Shown here in pieces: positions 8,284 through 16,898 of a DNA stretch of 64,000 bases. Origin of the DNA: Promicromonospora thailandica (GTDB taxonomy: Bacteria > Actinomycetota > Actinomycetes > Actinomycetales > Cellulomonadaceae); the NCBI RefSeq assembly GCF_024171955.1, contig NZ_JAMTCS010000015.1, forward strand, positions 62,001 to 126,000, given 5' to 3'. The position numbers were made by a program, and so were the translations under genes. The notes under the pieces are model-generated. The model had not been told where the DNA came from and did not search any database. It saw only the letters and a list, made by a program, of their open reading frames with translations. The first letter of the stretch is position 1. Every line of letters begins with the position of its first letter.

Positions 8284-8896
8284 CCTGGTACCTCTGCTCG
8301 CGCCACGGGTCGCCGAGGTCGTGGTAGCCGAGCCGTTCCCAGAAGCCGGGCTTGTCCGTCGGCATGAGCGTGAGCGAACGCACCCACTTGGCCGACTTCC
8401 AGAAGTACAGGTGCGGCACCAGCAGCCGGGCGGGGCCGCCGTGCTCGGGGTGCAGCGGTTTGCCGTCGAAGGTGTGCGCGATCCACGCCTTGCCGCCGAG
8501 CAGGTCGGCCACCGGAAGGTTGGTCGTGTAGCCGCCGTAGGAGCCGACCATGGCGAAGTCCGCGGTGGACTCCACGTCGGCGAGCAGCACGTCGAGGGAC
8601 ACGCCCTTCCACCGCGTGCCGAACTTCGACCAGCGGGTGACGCAGTGGATGTCGACGGTGGGCGTCTCCTGCGGCAGGGCCATGAGGTCGGCCCAGGTCC
8701 ACGACGTCGACGCGCCCGCCTCGGTCGTGACGGTCAGGCTCCAGGTCGCGGCGCCGACGTTCGGCGTCGGCCCCGCGGACAGGACGGGGAACCCGTCCTC
8801 GACGTACTGCCCCGGCGGGAGGGCGACGCCGTCGGGACGGGGGCGGCCGTGGAAGCCCGGTGTGAGTGCGGGCGGCACCTCGCTCGGCTCGGTCAT
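8276..8896 (-). CDS. sulfite-oxidase-like molybdopterin oxidoreductase
   Basis: A 206-residue protein made almost entirely of the oxidoreductase molybdopterin-binding domain. The conserved molybdenum ligand is Cys85 in VDIHCVTRWSKFGTRWKG, and GGYTTNLPVADL, HPEHGGPARLLVPHLYFWKSAKWV and FWERLGYH are all family signatures. No Tat signal or dimer domain is present, so it is a short cytoplasmic member of the sulfite oxidase/YedY group. Its own reductase is encoded immediately downstream with an eight-base overlap. The substrate is not known. Confidence 0.85.
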   Translation of the reverse strand: MTEPSEVPPALTPGFHGRPRPDGVALPPGQYVEDGFPVLSAGPTPNVGAATWSLTVTTEAGASTSWTWADLMALPQETPTVDIHCVTRWSKFGTRWKGVSLDVLLADVESTADFAMVGSYGGYTTNLPVADLLGGKAWIAHTFDGKPLHPEHGGPARLLVPHLYFWKSAKWVRSLTLMPTDKPGFWERLGYHDLGDPWREQRYQGD

Positions 8897-9004
8897 GGCC
8901 TCACGGTAGCGGCGCGACTACGTGGGAGCCCTCATTGCCGGGCCCGCGGCGCGCTCCTAGCATCCAGGTGGCCTGTCTTTCACCCGCTGCCCGGAGGGTC
9001 AGTC

Positions 9005-9787
9005 ATGGACCGATCGCTGCTCACCCTGCCGCTCACCCTGCTGCTGACCCTGCTGCTGACCCTGGGCGCGCTCGTCGTCGGCGCCCCCGCGCACGCCGAC
9101 CCGCCGCCCAACCTGCCGCAGAACGCGACCGGGCTGGAGCAGTCCTTCTCCCCCGCCTACGACTACGACGGCGACGGCTGCTACGCCACGTCCGCCATCG
9201 GCCCCGACGGGACGATCGCTCCCGGGCTCGGCATCGGCGGCGCCGTCAACGGGCAGTGCCGCGACCAGTGGGACCTGGACGCCTCGCAGACGTACTCGCG
9301 CGAGAAGTGCAACAACGGCTGGTGCGCCGTCATGTACGCGAGCTACTTCGAGAAGGACCAGACGATGGACGGCCCCGTCGCGATCGGCAGCCACCGGCAC
9401 GACTGGGAGCACGTCGTCGTGTGGGTGGACCGGTCCTCGAACCAGGTCGAGCACGTGTCGCTCACCGAGCACAGCGGGTCGGCCACCTACCCGCGCTCGC
9501 AGGTGCGGTTCGACGGCACGCACCCCAAGGTCGTCTACCACAAGGACGGGGTGAGCACGCACCTCTTCCGGCTCGCGAACGGCAACGACGAGCCGCCGGA
9601 GAACCACTACGGCACGTGGCGCTACCCGCCGCTGGTGGGCTGGGACGGCTGGCCGAGCACAGCGCTGCGCGACCGGCTGACGGCGGCCGACTTCGGCTCC
9701 GCGAGCCTCAAGATCGACGACGGCGACTTCACCTGGTGGCTGGAGCGGATGAAGCCCGCCGGGATCCCGTTCGACCCGGGAGCCTGA
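9005..9787 (+). CDS. secreted necrosis-inducing NPP1/NLP-family protein
   Basis: A 260-residue exported protein. A signal peptide made of repeated Leu-Thr-Leu units ends near Ala31 (PAHA). The mature part has the NLP hallmark SHRHDWEHVVVW at residues 129-140, matching the family heptapeptide GHRHDWE except for its first residue. Four cysteines (59, 85, 102, 107) and a DYDGDG stretch before Cys59 resemble type II NLPs, which carry a second disulfide and a calcium-binding region. NLPs from oomycetes, fungi and some bacteria bind plant sphingolipids and can lyse membranes; many members are not toxic. The gene stands alone with GGAGGG before the ATG. Confidence 0.9.
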   Translation: MDRSLLTLPLTLLLTLLLTLGALVVGAPAHADPPPNLPQNATGLEQSFSPAYDYDGDGCYATSAIGPDGTIAPGLGIGGAVNGQCRDQWDLDASQTYSREKCNNGWCAVMYASYFEKDQTMDGPVAIGSHRHDWEHVVVWVDRSSNQVEHVSLTEHSGSATYPRSQVRFDGTHPKVVYHKDGVSTHLFRLANGNDEPPENHYGTWRYPPLVGWDGWPSTALRDRLTAADFGSASLKIDDGDFTWWLERMKPAGIPFDPGA

Positions 9788-9868
9788 CGCCCCGGGCGCT
9801 GTGACCACTGCCACGTCACATCGGCCTCCTCCACCTGGTCGAAGGGGTAAGACCACATGGAGGCAGCG

Positions 9869-11230
9869 ATGGAAAAGATCCTGATCGTCGGGGGCGGCTA
9901 CGCCGGCTTCTACACCGCGTGGGGGCTGGAGAAGAAGCTGCGCCGGGGCGAGGCCGAGGTCACCCTCGTGGACCCGCACGGCTACATGACCTACCAGCCG
10001 TTCCTGCCGGAGGTCACGGCCGGTTCGATCGAGGCGCGGCACGTCATGGTGTCGCTGCGCCGCCACCTGCACCGCACCACGCTCGTGGCCGGGCACACCA
10101 CCGCCATCGACCACGCGCACCGCACGGCCACCGTCCGGACCAACGACGGCGCCCTGCGCGAGATCCGCTACGACACGATCGTCGTCACCGCGGGCGCTGT
10201 GACCCGCACGTTCCCGGTGCCGGGGATCGAGCAGGAGGCGATCGGCCTCAAGCACGTCGAGGAGGCGGTCGCGATCCGCGACCAGCTGCTGACGGCGTTC
10301 GACCGGGCCGCCCTGCTGCCGCCGGGGCCCGCGCGGCGCCGGCTGCTCACGGTCACGGTCGTCGGCGGCGGGTTCACGGGGGTCGAGGTGTTCGGCGAGC
10401 TGCTGTCGCTGGCCACGAGCCTGCTGCGGCGGTACCCGGAGCTCGGCCGGGACGACCTGTCGTTCCACCTGGTCGACTCCAACGACCGCATCCTGCCGGA
10501 GGTCACCGACGAGCCGGGCCGCTGGGTGGTCCGCCACCTGCAGGGCCGCGGCGGCTCCGTCCACCTCGGCACGCAGGTGGTGTCCGCGGCGGACGGCGAG
10601 ATCCTGCTCTCGAGCGGCGAGTCGTGGGGCAACGGCCTGCTGGTGTGGGCCGCGGGCAACGGCAGCAACCCCGTCGTCGCCCGGAACACGGACCTGCCGG
10701 TGGACGAGCGCGGCCTGGTGCGCGTGCGCGCCGACCTGCGCGTCGGCACCGACGAGGCGGCGGTCCCGGACGCCTGGGCCGCGGGTGACAACGCCGCGGT
10801 GCCCGACCTCGCCTCCCCCGTGCCCGGCGCCCGGACGGTGCCCAACGCGCAGCACGCCGTCCGGCAGGGCCGGCTGCTGGCCCGCAACCTCGTCGCCGAC
10901 CTGCGCGGCCGCCGCGTGCGGCCGTACGTGCACCACAGCCTCGGCACGGTCGCGACCCTCGGCATCGGGCGCGGCATCTTCCAGTACCGGCGGATCGTGA
11001 TCACCGGGTTCCTGGCCTGGCTCATGCACCGCGGGTACCACGTGCTGGCCGTGCCGACGTGGGAGCGCAAGGTGCGGGTGCTGCTGGTCTGGGCCTCGGC
11101 GGTGCTCTTCGGCCGCGACATCGTGCCGCTGTCCACGGTCCAGCAGCCGCGGGCGGCGTTCCTCGCGGGCGGGGACCCGTTCGCCGACGCGTCGGCCGCC
11201 AGGGTGCCGGTGGTGCGCGATGCCCGCTGA
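9869..11230 (+). CDS. ndh: type II NADH dehydrogenase (NDH-2)
   Basis: Membrane-associated flavoprotein of 453 residues that oxidises NADH and reduces quinone without pumping protons. The FAD-binding GGGYAGFYTAWGLEKK lies at the N-terminus. VTVVGGGFTGVEVFGELL binds the nucleotide, and WAAGDNAAVPD is the second FAD motif. The C-terminal stretch with YRRIVITGFLAWLMHRGYHV resembles the membrane-contact region of actinobacterial NDH-2. ATG 9869 was chosen over ATG 9857 because GGAGG sits at the proper distance before it. It overlaps the following cytochrome b gene by 11 bp, implying a shared electron path. Confidence 0.88.
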   Translation: MEKILIVGGGYAGFYTAWGLEKKLRRGEAEVTLVDPHGYMTYQPFLPEVTAGSIEARHVMVSLRRHLHRTTLVAGHTTAIDHAHRTATVRTNDGALREIRYDTIVVTAGAVTRTFPVPGIEQEAIGLKHVEEAVAIRDQLLTAFDRAALLPPGPARRRLLTVTVVGGGFTGVEVFGELLSLATSLLRRYPELGRDDLSFHLVDSNDRILPEVTDEPGRWVVRHLQGRGGSVHLGTQVVSAADGEILLSSGESWGNGLLVWAAGNGSNPVVARNTDLPVDERGLVRVRADLRVGTDEAAVPDAWAAGDNAAVPDLASPVPGARTVPNAQHAVRQGRLLARNLVADLRGRRVRPYVHHSLGTVATLGIGRGIFQYRRIVITGFLAWLMHRGYHVLAVPTWERKVRVLLVWASAVLFGRDIVPLSTVQQPRAAFLAGGDPFADASAARVPVVRDAR

Positions 11231-13058
11231 CCCCGGCCGGCTGCGCGCCCTGACCGCGCGGCTCGCGGCCCGGCGGGTGCACCTGCGCTGGTCCGAGCTG
11301 TTCGGCGTCGTCACGGTCGCCTGCCTGCTGGTGCTCGCGGTGACGGGCGTGCTGCTGGCGACCTGGTACACGCCGTCGAACGACCTGGTCGCCTACGACG
11401 GCCCCTACGGGCCGCTGCAGGGCGCGACCGTGACCGAGGCGTTCGCCTCCACGATGCGCATCTCCTTCGAGGTGACCGGCGGGCTGCTGCTGCGCCAGAC
11501 GCACCACTGGGCCGCGCTCGTGCTGCCCGCCTCGATGATCATGCAGCTGCTGGTCACCTTCTTCACCGGCGGGTTCCGCCGGCCGCGCCGCGTCTCCTGG
11601 GTGCTGCTGGTCGGGGCGTTCGTCCTCGCGCTGCTCGCCGGCTGGAGCGGCTACGCACTGCCCGACGACATGCTCTCGGGCACCGGCCTGCGGATCGTCG
11701 AGGGCGTGGTGCTCAGCATCCCGTTCATCGGCACGTGGCTCACCGGGCTCATGTTCGGCGGCCCCTTCCCCGGCCAGATCATCGAGAACCTCTACCCCGT
11801 GCACGCCGTGGTCGCGCCCGTGCTGCTCGCCCTGGTGCTGGTCGCGCGCGCGGCGCTCGCCGTCCGGCACGGTCAGGCCGAGCAGCCGCCGTCGCTGCGC
11901 GCCACCCTCGGCATGCGCCTGTGGCCGGACGCGGCGCTGCGCGCCGCCGGGATGACCGGCATCACGACGGCGGTGCTGGTGCTGCTCGGCGCGACCTCCA
12001 CGATCAGCCCGGTCTGGTCCTACGGGCCGGCGTCGGGGGGCGAGGTCGGGGCCGGGAGCCAGCCCGACTGGTACATGGGCTTCCTGGACGGCGCGCTGCG
12101 CCTCGTGCCCGTGGGCTGGGAGACCGAGTGGGCCGGCTGGACCGTGACCTTCGCGACGCTCGTACCGCTGGCGGTCGTCGGCGGTTACTTCGTGCTGCTG
12201 GTGGTCTACCCGTGGCTGGAGGCGTGGATCGACCAGGACCGCCTGCCGCACGACGTGCTCGACCGGCCCCGCAACGTCCCGGCCCGCACCGGCATCGGGG
12301 TGGCCGGCGCGCTGTTCTACGGGATCCTGTGGGGCGCGGCGAGCGCCGACATCGTGGCCACCGAGTTCAGCGTGAGCTTCGAGGCGATCATCACGACGCT
12401 GCAGGTGGCGCTCGTCGTCGGACCACCGCTGGCGTTCGAGGTGACCCGGCGGATCTGCGTGGGGCTGCAGCGCAAGGACCGCGAGGTGCTGCTGCACGGG
12501 CACGAGACCGGCCGGATCGTGCGGCTGCCGAACGGCGGCTACGTCGAGGTCCACCAGCCCGCCTCGGGCGTAGAGCGCGCCCGCCTGGGCGTCGAGGTGG
12601 CGCCGACGGGCCGGGAGGCGCGAGCCGGGGTGGCGCGGGTTGTGGGGGCGACGCCGGTCGGGGCGGCGCCGGTCGAAGCCGCGCCCGTCGCGGCGACGCC
12701 GGTCGGGGTCGGCCTGGCCCGGGACACGTCGGCACGGGAGACGCCCGAGTCCGTGCCGGAGGCGCACCGGAGCAGCCGCCGCGCCGGCCGTGTGACCGCC
12801 CGGGACCGGGTACGCGGGTCGCTGGGGCGCGGGTTCGGCGTGGGACACGTGGTGCCGCGGACGACTACCGAGGAGCAGACGGAACCGCAGCCGGCGGACG
12901 GGCCGGCGAGGCCGGACGGGGCCGCAACGCTGGACGGGGCCTCAAGGTCGGACCGGCCTGCGGAGCCGGACTGGACCGCGAGGCCGGCCCCGCCGGCCCC
13001 GGCAGGACCGCCTGACCGCCGCACCCCGACGGAAGCGGCCGGACGGGACGTGGCCTGA
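11220..13058 (+). CDS. solitary cytochrome b (QcrB-like) with incomplete heme ligation
   Basis: A 612-residue relative of the cytochrome b subunit of actinobacterial bc1 complexes. Helix B contains RQTHHWAAL (His95), helix D contains LYPVHAVVAP (His195), and the quinol-site motif appears as QPDWYMGF at 281-288. The partner ligands 14-15 residues further on are replaced: Gln109 in SMIMQLL and Arg210 in LVLVARAAL, where standard QcrB has His. One heme (bL type) could still bind but the other should be lost. No Rieske or cytochrome c gene is nearby. The last 140 residues are Ala/Pro/Asp-rich and low-complexity. It is coupled to ndh by an 11-bp overlap. Role unknown; a quinone-reactive partner of NDH-2 is inference. 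Confidence 0.85.
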   Translation: MPADPGRLRALTARLAARRVHLRWSELFGVVTVACLLVLAVTGVLLATWYTPSNDLVAYDGPYGPLQGATVTEAFASTMRISFEVTGGLLLRQTHHWAALVLPASMIMQLLVTFFTGGFRRPRRVSWVLLVGAFVLALLAGWSGYALPDDMLSGTGLRIVEGVVLSIPFIGTWLTGLMFGGPFPGQIIENLYPVHAVVAPVLLALVLVARAALAVRHGQAEQPPSLRATLGMRLWPDAALRAAGMTGITTAVLVLLGATSTISPVWSYGPASGGEVGAGSQPDWYMGFLDGALRLVPVGWETEWAGWTVTFATLVPLAVVGGYFVLLVVYPWLEAWIDQDRLPHDVLDRPRNVPARTGIGVAGALFYGILWGAASADIVATEFSVSFEAIITTLQVALVVGPPLAFEVTRRICVGLQRKDREVLLHGHETGRIVRLPNGGYVEVHQPASGVERARLGVEVAPTGREARAGVARVVGATPVGAAPVEAAPVAATPVGVGLARDTSARETPESVPEAHRSSRRAGRVTARDRVRGSLGRGFGVGHVVPRTTTEEQTEPQPADGPARPDGAATLDGASRSDRPAEPDWTARPAPPAPAGPPDRRTPTEAAGRDVA

Positions 13059-13107
13059 CGGCCGACAGCGCCCGGGGCTGACCGTCGTCCTCCCGCCCCG
13101 GCTGATT

Positions 13108-13175
13108 CACCTTCGAGACCGAGGTTGCTTCGCTTTCGAGCCCGTCAAAGCGAAGCAACCTCGGTCTCGAAGGTG
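13108..13175. terminator. 29-bp perfect inverted repeat after ndh-cytochrome b
   Basis: Arms at 13108-13136 and 13147-13175 are perfectly complementary over 29 bases, with a ten-base loop. The arms read CACCTTCGAGACCG at the outer end. It lies 50 bp after the cytochrome b stop and before a same-strand gene, so a terminator role fits, although it is far longer than usual. Confidence 0.7.
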
Positions 13176-13296
13176 CCGGGGCGGGGGCGACCGGCGACAC
13201 CGGGTGGGTGGGGTCTGGTTCGTCGGGAGAGGATGGGGGCGTGCGCATCGACATGCTCTCCGGCCGTGTCAGGGCTCCGCGCGGGACGGTGGCCCC

Positions 13297-13665
13297 GTGA
13301 CGGCCCCGGAGCGCCGGTTCCCCCGGTCGGTGTTCGGGGTCGGCGCCGAGCCCGACGCCCGGTTCACCCTCGCCAACGAGCGGACCTTCCTGGCGTGGAT
13401 CCGCACCGCGCTGGCGCTGGTGGCCGGTGGCGTCGCCCTGGAGACGCTGGGGCTGGACCTGCAGCCCGGTCTGCGGCTGGCGGCGTCGCTCGTGCTCATC
13501 GTCGCGGGGACCGTGGTGCCCGTCATCGCCTGGTCCGGCTGGATGCGCGTCGAGCGGGCGCTGCGCCGCGGGGCACCGCTGCCGTCGACGATCGTCGGGG
13601 TGTGCCTCGCCGTCGTCGTCGGTGTGGTGGGGGTGCTGGTGCTGCTCGGCGTGCTGCTGCGATGA
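13297..13665 (+). CDS. DUF202 (YidH-like) membrane protein, first copy
   Basis: A 122-residue membrane protein. The signature ANERTFLAWIRTALALVAGG starts near residue 28 and is followed by two more hydrophobic segments, giving three transmembrane helices as in YidH. The GTG start was chosen because the protein should begin shortly before the conserved motif; the longer upstream reading is not family-like. The stop overlaps the ATG of the second DUF202 gene (ATGA). Function of the family is not established. Confidence 0.82.
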   Translation: MTAPERRFPRSVFGVGAEPDARFTLANERTFLAWIRTALALVAGGVALETLGLDLQPGLRLAASLVLIVAGTVVPVIAWSGWMRVERALRRGAPLPSTIVGVCLAVVVGVVGVLVLLGVLLR

Positions 13666-14054
13666 CCGGGGACCCGCGAGCCGCCGCGCCCCGGAAGCCC
13701 GCCCCTGACGGGCTCCAGCCGGAACGCACCGAGCTGGCCTGGCGACGCACGGCCCTGTCGATGGCCGCTTTCTCGCTGGTGGGCGCACGGTTGCTGCCCG
13801 CTCTCTTCGGCGATGCGCGGTGGCTCCTGCCCGGCGCCGCGGGTGCGGTGCTCGCGGGCTGGCTGTGGCTGGCCTCGCGCGGGCGGCACCTGCGCTATCC
13901 GCGCACCTCCGGGCCGAGCCCCGCACCCGCGCCGCCAGGATCACCGCCGTTCGGGCCGGCCTCGACGGGCGCCGGCCTGCTCGCCCTCGCGGGCGGGATG
14001 GTGGTCGCGCTGGGGCTGGGCGGCCTCGCCGTCGTGGTGCACCTTCTGCGCTGA
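13662..14054 (+). CDS. DUF202 membrane protein, second copy
   Basis: A 130-residue second DUF202-type protein, with PERTELAWRRTALSMAAFSL as the family motif and two further helices separated by a Pro-rich loop. It starts inside the stop of the first copy, so the two are probably made together and may pair in the membrane. Two adjacent DUF202 genes of unequal sequence are a common arrangement. Role unknown. Confidence 0.8.
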   Translation: MTGDPRAAAPRKPAPDGLQPERTELAWRRTALSMAAFSLVGARLLPALFGDARWLLPGAAGAVLAGWLWLASRGRHLRYPRTSGPSPAPAPPGSPPFGPASTGAGLLALAGGMVVALGLGGLAVVVHLLR

Positions 14055-14128
14055 CCGCGGCACCGGACGGGCGTCCGCCGCGCGCGTCCGCCTGGACACC
14101 GCCGTGGCCGTCGGCGAGGGTGTGCCCC

Positions 14129-15100
14129 ATGCCGTTCACGCTCTCCCACCCCGCGGCCGTGCTGCCGTTGCTGCGTCACCCGTTCAGCACCGTCGCGCTC
14201 GTCGCCGGGGCCATGGCCCCCGACCTCCCGTACTTCGCGCGCAGGACGCCGGTGCCCGTGTCGGCCCAGTCCTGGTACGAGCCGTTCATGAACGCGACCA
14301 CGTCGCACGGCCTCGTCGGGGCCCTCACCGTGAGCCTGCCGTACGCGCTGGCGCTGTGCGGCCTGTACTGGGTGGCGCGACGTCCGGTCGAGGCGCTGCT
14401 GCCCGTGCGGTCGGGACGGCCCGGGCGCGGCATGGCGGGCGGCGGGCCCGGCGCGGCCAACGGCGAGCGCACGGCGGACGGCGGGCACCCGGCGGGCGAC
14501 GGGAGCCCGCCGAGCGGCGCCGTGCGCGCGCCGGGTGCCGGTGCGATCGGGCGGCGGGCGGGGTGGGTGCTGTTGTCGCTGCTCATCGGCATCGCGACGC
14601 ACCTGGTGTGGGACTCGTTCACGCACAGCGACGGCTACGTCGTGCTGCACGTGCCCGCCCTGAGCGAACCCCTGGCGGGCGGCCTGACCTGGGCCCGGGC
14701 GCTGCAGCACGCCAGCACGGTGGGCGGGTTGGCCCTCGTCGCGTGGTACCTCTGGCGGCGGCGGGAACGTCTGTCGGCCCGGACGGTGCCGGCCCGGGTG
14801 GTGTGGCCGACCGTCGGGGTGGCCGCCGTCGGTGCCGTCGCCGGGACCCTCGACCTGTGGGGCGACACCGGGCTCACGACCGGTCAGACGATCGAGGCCG
14901 TGCTCGCCGGAGCGGCCACCGGTGCGGGTGCCGCCCTGATCGTGGGCCTGTTCGTGTACGTGGTGGCGTGGTGGGCCGTGCGCGGCCGCGCCGGACGCCG
15001 CGACGAGCCCTCCGGATCCGAGGCGAACCGAGGCGGCTCAGAACGGCGGCCTGCCGTCGGTCGAGAGGGCCGAGCCGGCCGAGACCGTCGCATCCGTTGA
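14129..15100 (+). CDS. DUF4184-family membrane protein
   Basis: A 323-residue integral membrane protein beginning MPFTLSHPAAVLPL and containing GAMAPDLPYFARR, both typical of DUF4184, a family distantly reminiscent of membrane-bound metal-dependent hydrolases with LSH-PA and APD motifs. His and Asp residues recur at THLVWDSFTHSDGYV. A Gly/Ala-rich cytoplasmic insert separates the first and second halves. The 3' end overlaps the convergent DUF222 gene by 63 bp. No function is established. Confidence 0.75.
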   Translation: MPFTLSHPAAVLPLLRHPFSTVALVAGAMAPDLPYFARRTPVPVSAQSWYEPFMNATTSHGLVGALTVSLPYALALCGLYWVARRPVEALLPVRSGRPGRGMAGGGPGAANGERTADGGHPAGDGSPPSGAVRAPGAGAIGRRAGWVLLSLLIGIATHLVWDSFTHSDGYVVLHVPALSEPLAGGLTWARALQHASTVGGLALVAWYLWRRRERLSARTVPARVVWPTVGVAAVGAVAGTLDLWGDTGLTTGQTIEAVLAGAATGAGAALIVGLFVYVVAWWAVRGRAGRRDEPSGSEANRGGSERRPAVGREGRAGRDRRIR

Positions 15101-16759
15101 CGGCCCGCCCGGAGCGGCCGCGGGGATGCGCCCGTTCGCGGACCGGCGGCGACCGGTCAGCGTCTGGAGGGTCAGGTCGTAGCTCGTGTCGGGATCGACC
15201 TCCGCGATCTCGACGTGGGTGTCCAGCACCGTCGGCGGACGGCGGTGGGTGCGGCCGGTCGGCGCCGTCCAGGTCGTGACGCCCGTGCCGGGGTCGCGCA
15301 CGACGGCCCAGCCCGCGTGGGTCTTCAGGAGGTGGTGGCGCCGGCAGAGCGGTTGGAGGTTGGCGGCCCGCGTCTGGCCGGGCGTTCCCGGCGGAAGGCC
15401 GGCCGGGTCGAGACCGTGGTCGAACGGCACGATGTGGTCGAGGTCGCTCCGCTCCGCGGGATGCTCGCAGTGCGGGAACACGCACGTCTCGTCCCTCGCC
15501 TGGACCGCATGCCGGAGCACGCTGCCCGGCTGGTACGTGGTAGTGGAGCAGTCGGTGAGCGTCCCGGTGACCGGGTCGGTCAGCAGCCGCTGCCACGTCG
15601 CGTCGACGGCGATCGCCCGGGCGGTCTCGGCGGGCACCGGGCCGAAGCCGGCGAGGTCTCCCGGCGCGTCGTCCAGGCCGAGCAGCGCCGTGGCCGGGAC
15701 GGTGACCCGCACCGTGGGGCGGGTCGGCGTCACCCGCACCACCGGCGCCCGGCCGCCGCACGTGCACACCGGGCCCGCGTCCGCGGTGAGTCGACCTGGC
15801 ATGACGCCCGACTCCTCAGTGGGCGAAGCGAACCGGCCCGCGGGCACCAGGCGGCCCGCGAGGATGCCGGTCAGGCTGTCGGCGCGCAGCTGACCCAGGG
15901 TCCGCTCCTCGCCTGGCACGCGCCGCAGCTGGTGCGCCAGGTCGTCCACGACGCCCCACACCGCGGCCGCGTCCACCGCCGGGAGGTAGGCCGTCAGCCA
16001 GGCCATGTCGTTGTCCGCCCGGTCGACCTGGACGCCGCGCCGCTCGGCCGCCGCGCGCGCGGCACCGTCCGCCCCGTGCCGCGACTTCGCGAACGCGATC
16101 AGCTTCCGCTGCAGCCACCGCCACGTGCGGTGCGGCGCCTGCGGCAGGTACCGGGCGATGGCCTCGGCACGCTCCTCGGTGGTGAGCTGTGCCGCCGAGC
16201 GCAGCAGCGTGTGCGCCTTGCGCGTGTCGATCCGGCCGTCGCACAGCGCGACGACGACGTCCGGGTGGTCCGCGCCCGACTCGGCGCGGACCACCATCTC
16301 GGACGCCTCCCCCGCCGTGACCGCCAGCTCCACCGTCACCTGCGCCACCAGCGAGTCGTGGGCCAACGGGTGCGACTCGCGCGCGGCGCGTTCGGCGACC
16401 ACGCGTGCCTGCACGCCCGCGGCCCACGACTGGAGGCGGGCCGACGCGGTCGCGAGGTCGGTCAGCACGTCGTCCGACAGCTCCTCGAGCACGCCGGGAC
16501 CGTCGCCGGCGCCGCCGTCCGCGGCGTGCTCGAGGTCGACGGCGTCGGCCACCAGCCGCGCCAGGCCGGCTCCGCGGGCACCCGCGAGCGCTTGCCGCAG
16601 CATGGCGGCAGGCCAGAGCACGACGGGCAGGTCGGCCGGCGGAAGGTCGAGCATCCAGCCCGGACCGGGCTCCTGGAGCGCCTGCGGCACCGACCCTTCC
16701 CACCAGTCGGGCAGCTGACCGAACGGCGCCACGGTGCCGTTGTCCACAGTCTCGGCCAT
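15038..16759 (-). CDS. DUF222 domain protein with C-terminal HNH endonuclease
   Basis: A 573-residue protein of the actinobacterial 13E12-repeat type. A helical DUF222 region covers about residues 40-340. The HNH nuclease is at about 440-500: CVFPHCEHP supplies part of a zinc-binding frame, DLDHIVPFDHG the metal-binding His, and NLQPLCRRHHLLKTHAGW the closing residues. These proteins occur in many copies in actinobacterial genomes; some sit in mobile contexts, but no transposase or repeat ends are seen here. DNA cleavage is expected from the fold but the biological role is unknown. Confidence 0.85.
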   Translation of the reverse strand: MAETVDNGTVAPFGQLPDWWEGSVPQALQEPGPGWMLDLPPADLPVVLWPAAMLRQALAGARGAGLARLVADAVDLEHAADGGAGDGPGVLEELSDDVLTDLATASARLQSWAAGVQARVVAERAARESHPLAHDSLVAQVTVELAVTAGEASEMVVRAESGADHPDVVVALCDGRIDTRKAHTLLRSAAQLTTEERAEAIARYLPQAPHRTWRWLQRKLIAFAKSRHGADGAARAAAERRGVQVDRADNDMAWLTAYLPAVDAAAVWGVVDDLAHQLRRVPGEERTLGQLRADSLTGILAGRLVPAGRFASPTEESGVMPGRLTADAGPVCTCGGRAPVVRVTPTRPTVRVTVPATALLGLDDAPGDLAGFGPVPAETARAIAVDATWQRLLTDPVTGTLTDCSTTTYQPGSVLRHAVQARDETCVFPHCEHPAERSDLDHIVPFDHGLDPAGLPPGTPGQTRAANLQPLCRRHHLLKTHAGWAVVRDPGTGVTTWTAPTGRTHRRPPTVLDTHVEIAEVDPDTSYDLTLQTLTGRRRSANGRIPAAAPGGPSTDATVSAGSALSTDGRPPF

Positions 16760-16898
16760 GTCACCACCCCTCCCCGTCCAACCCCCGCCACGCTATAGCA
16801 GCGCCCGCTGTGAGTTCCATCTCGTAGTACGCGTGTTCCACAGTACAGCCTCCCACCGACACCCGCACCTCGAGCGCGTGCATCAGAGAAGGGACCGA

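Noticed and set aside
8999-11371. 790-codon antisense ORF opposite the NLP and ndh genes
   Set aside because: Low-complexity shadow of two recognised genes; no start signal.
13108-13175. Hairpin as the end of a transposon
   Set aside because: Both arms are adjacent with only a ten-base loop and no target duplication or transposase is seen.
15038-16759. DUF222-HNH gene as part of a mobile intron or insertion sequence
   Set aside because: No terminal repeats, no transposase or maturase, and the flanking genes are intact.
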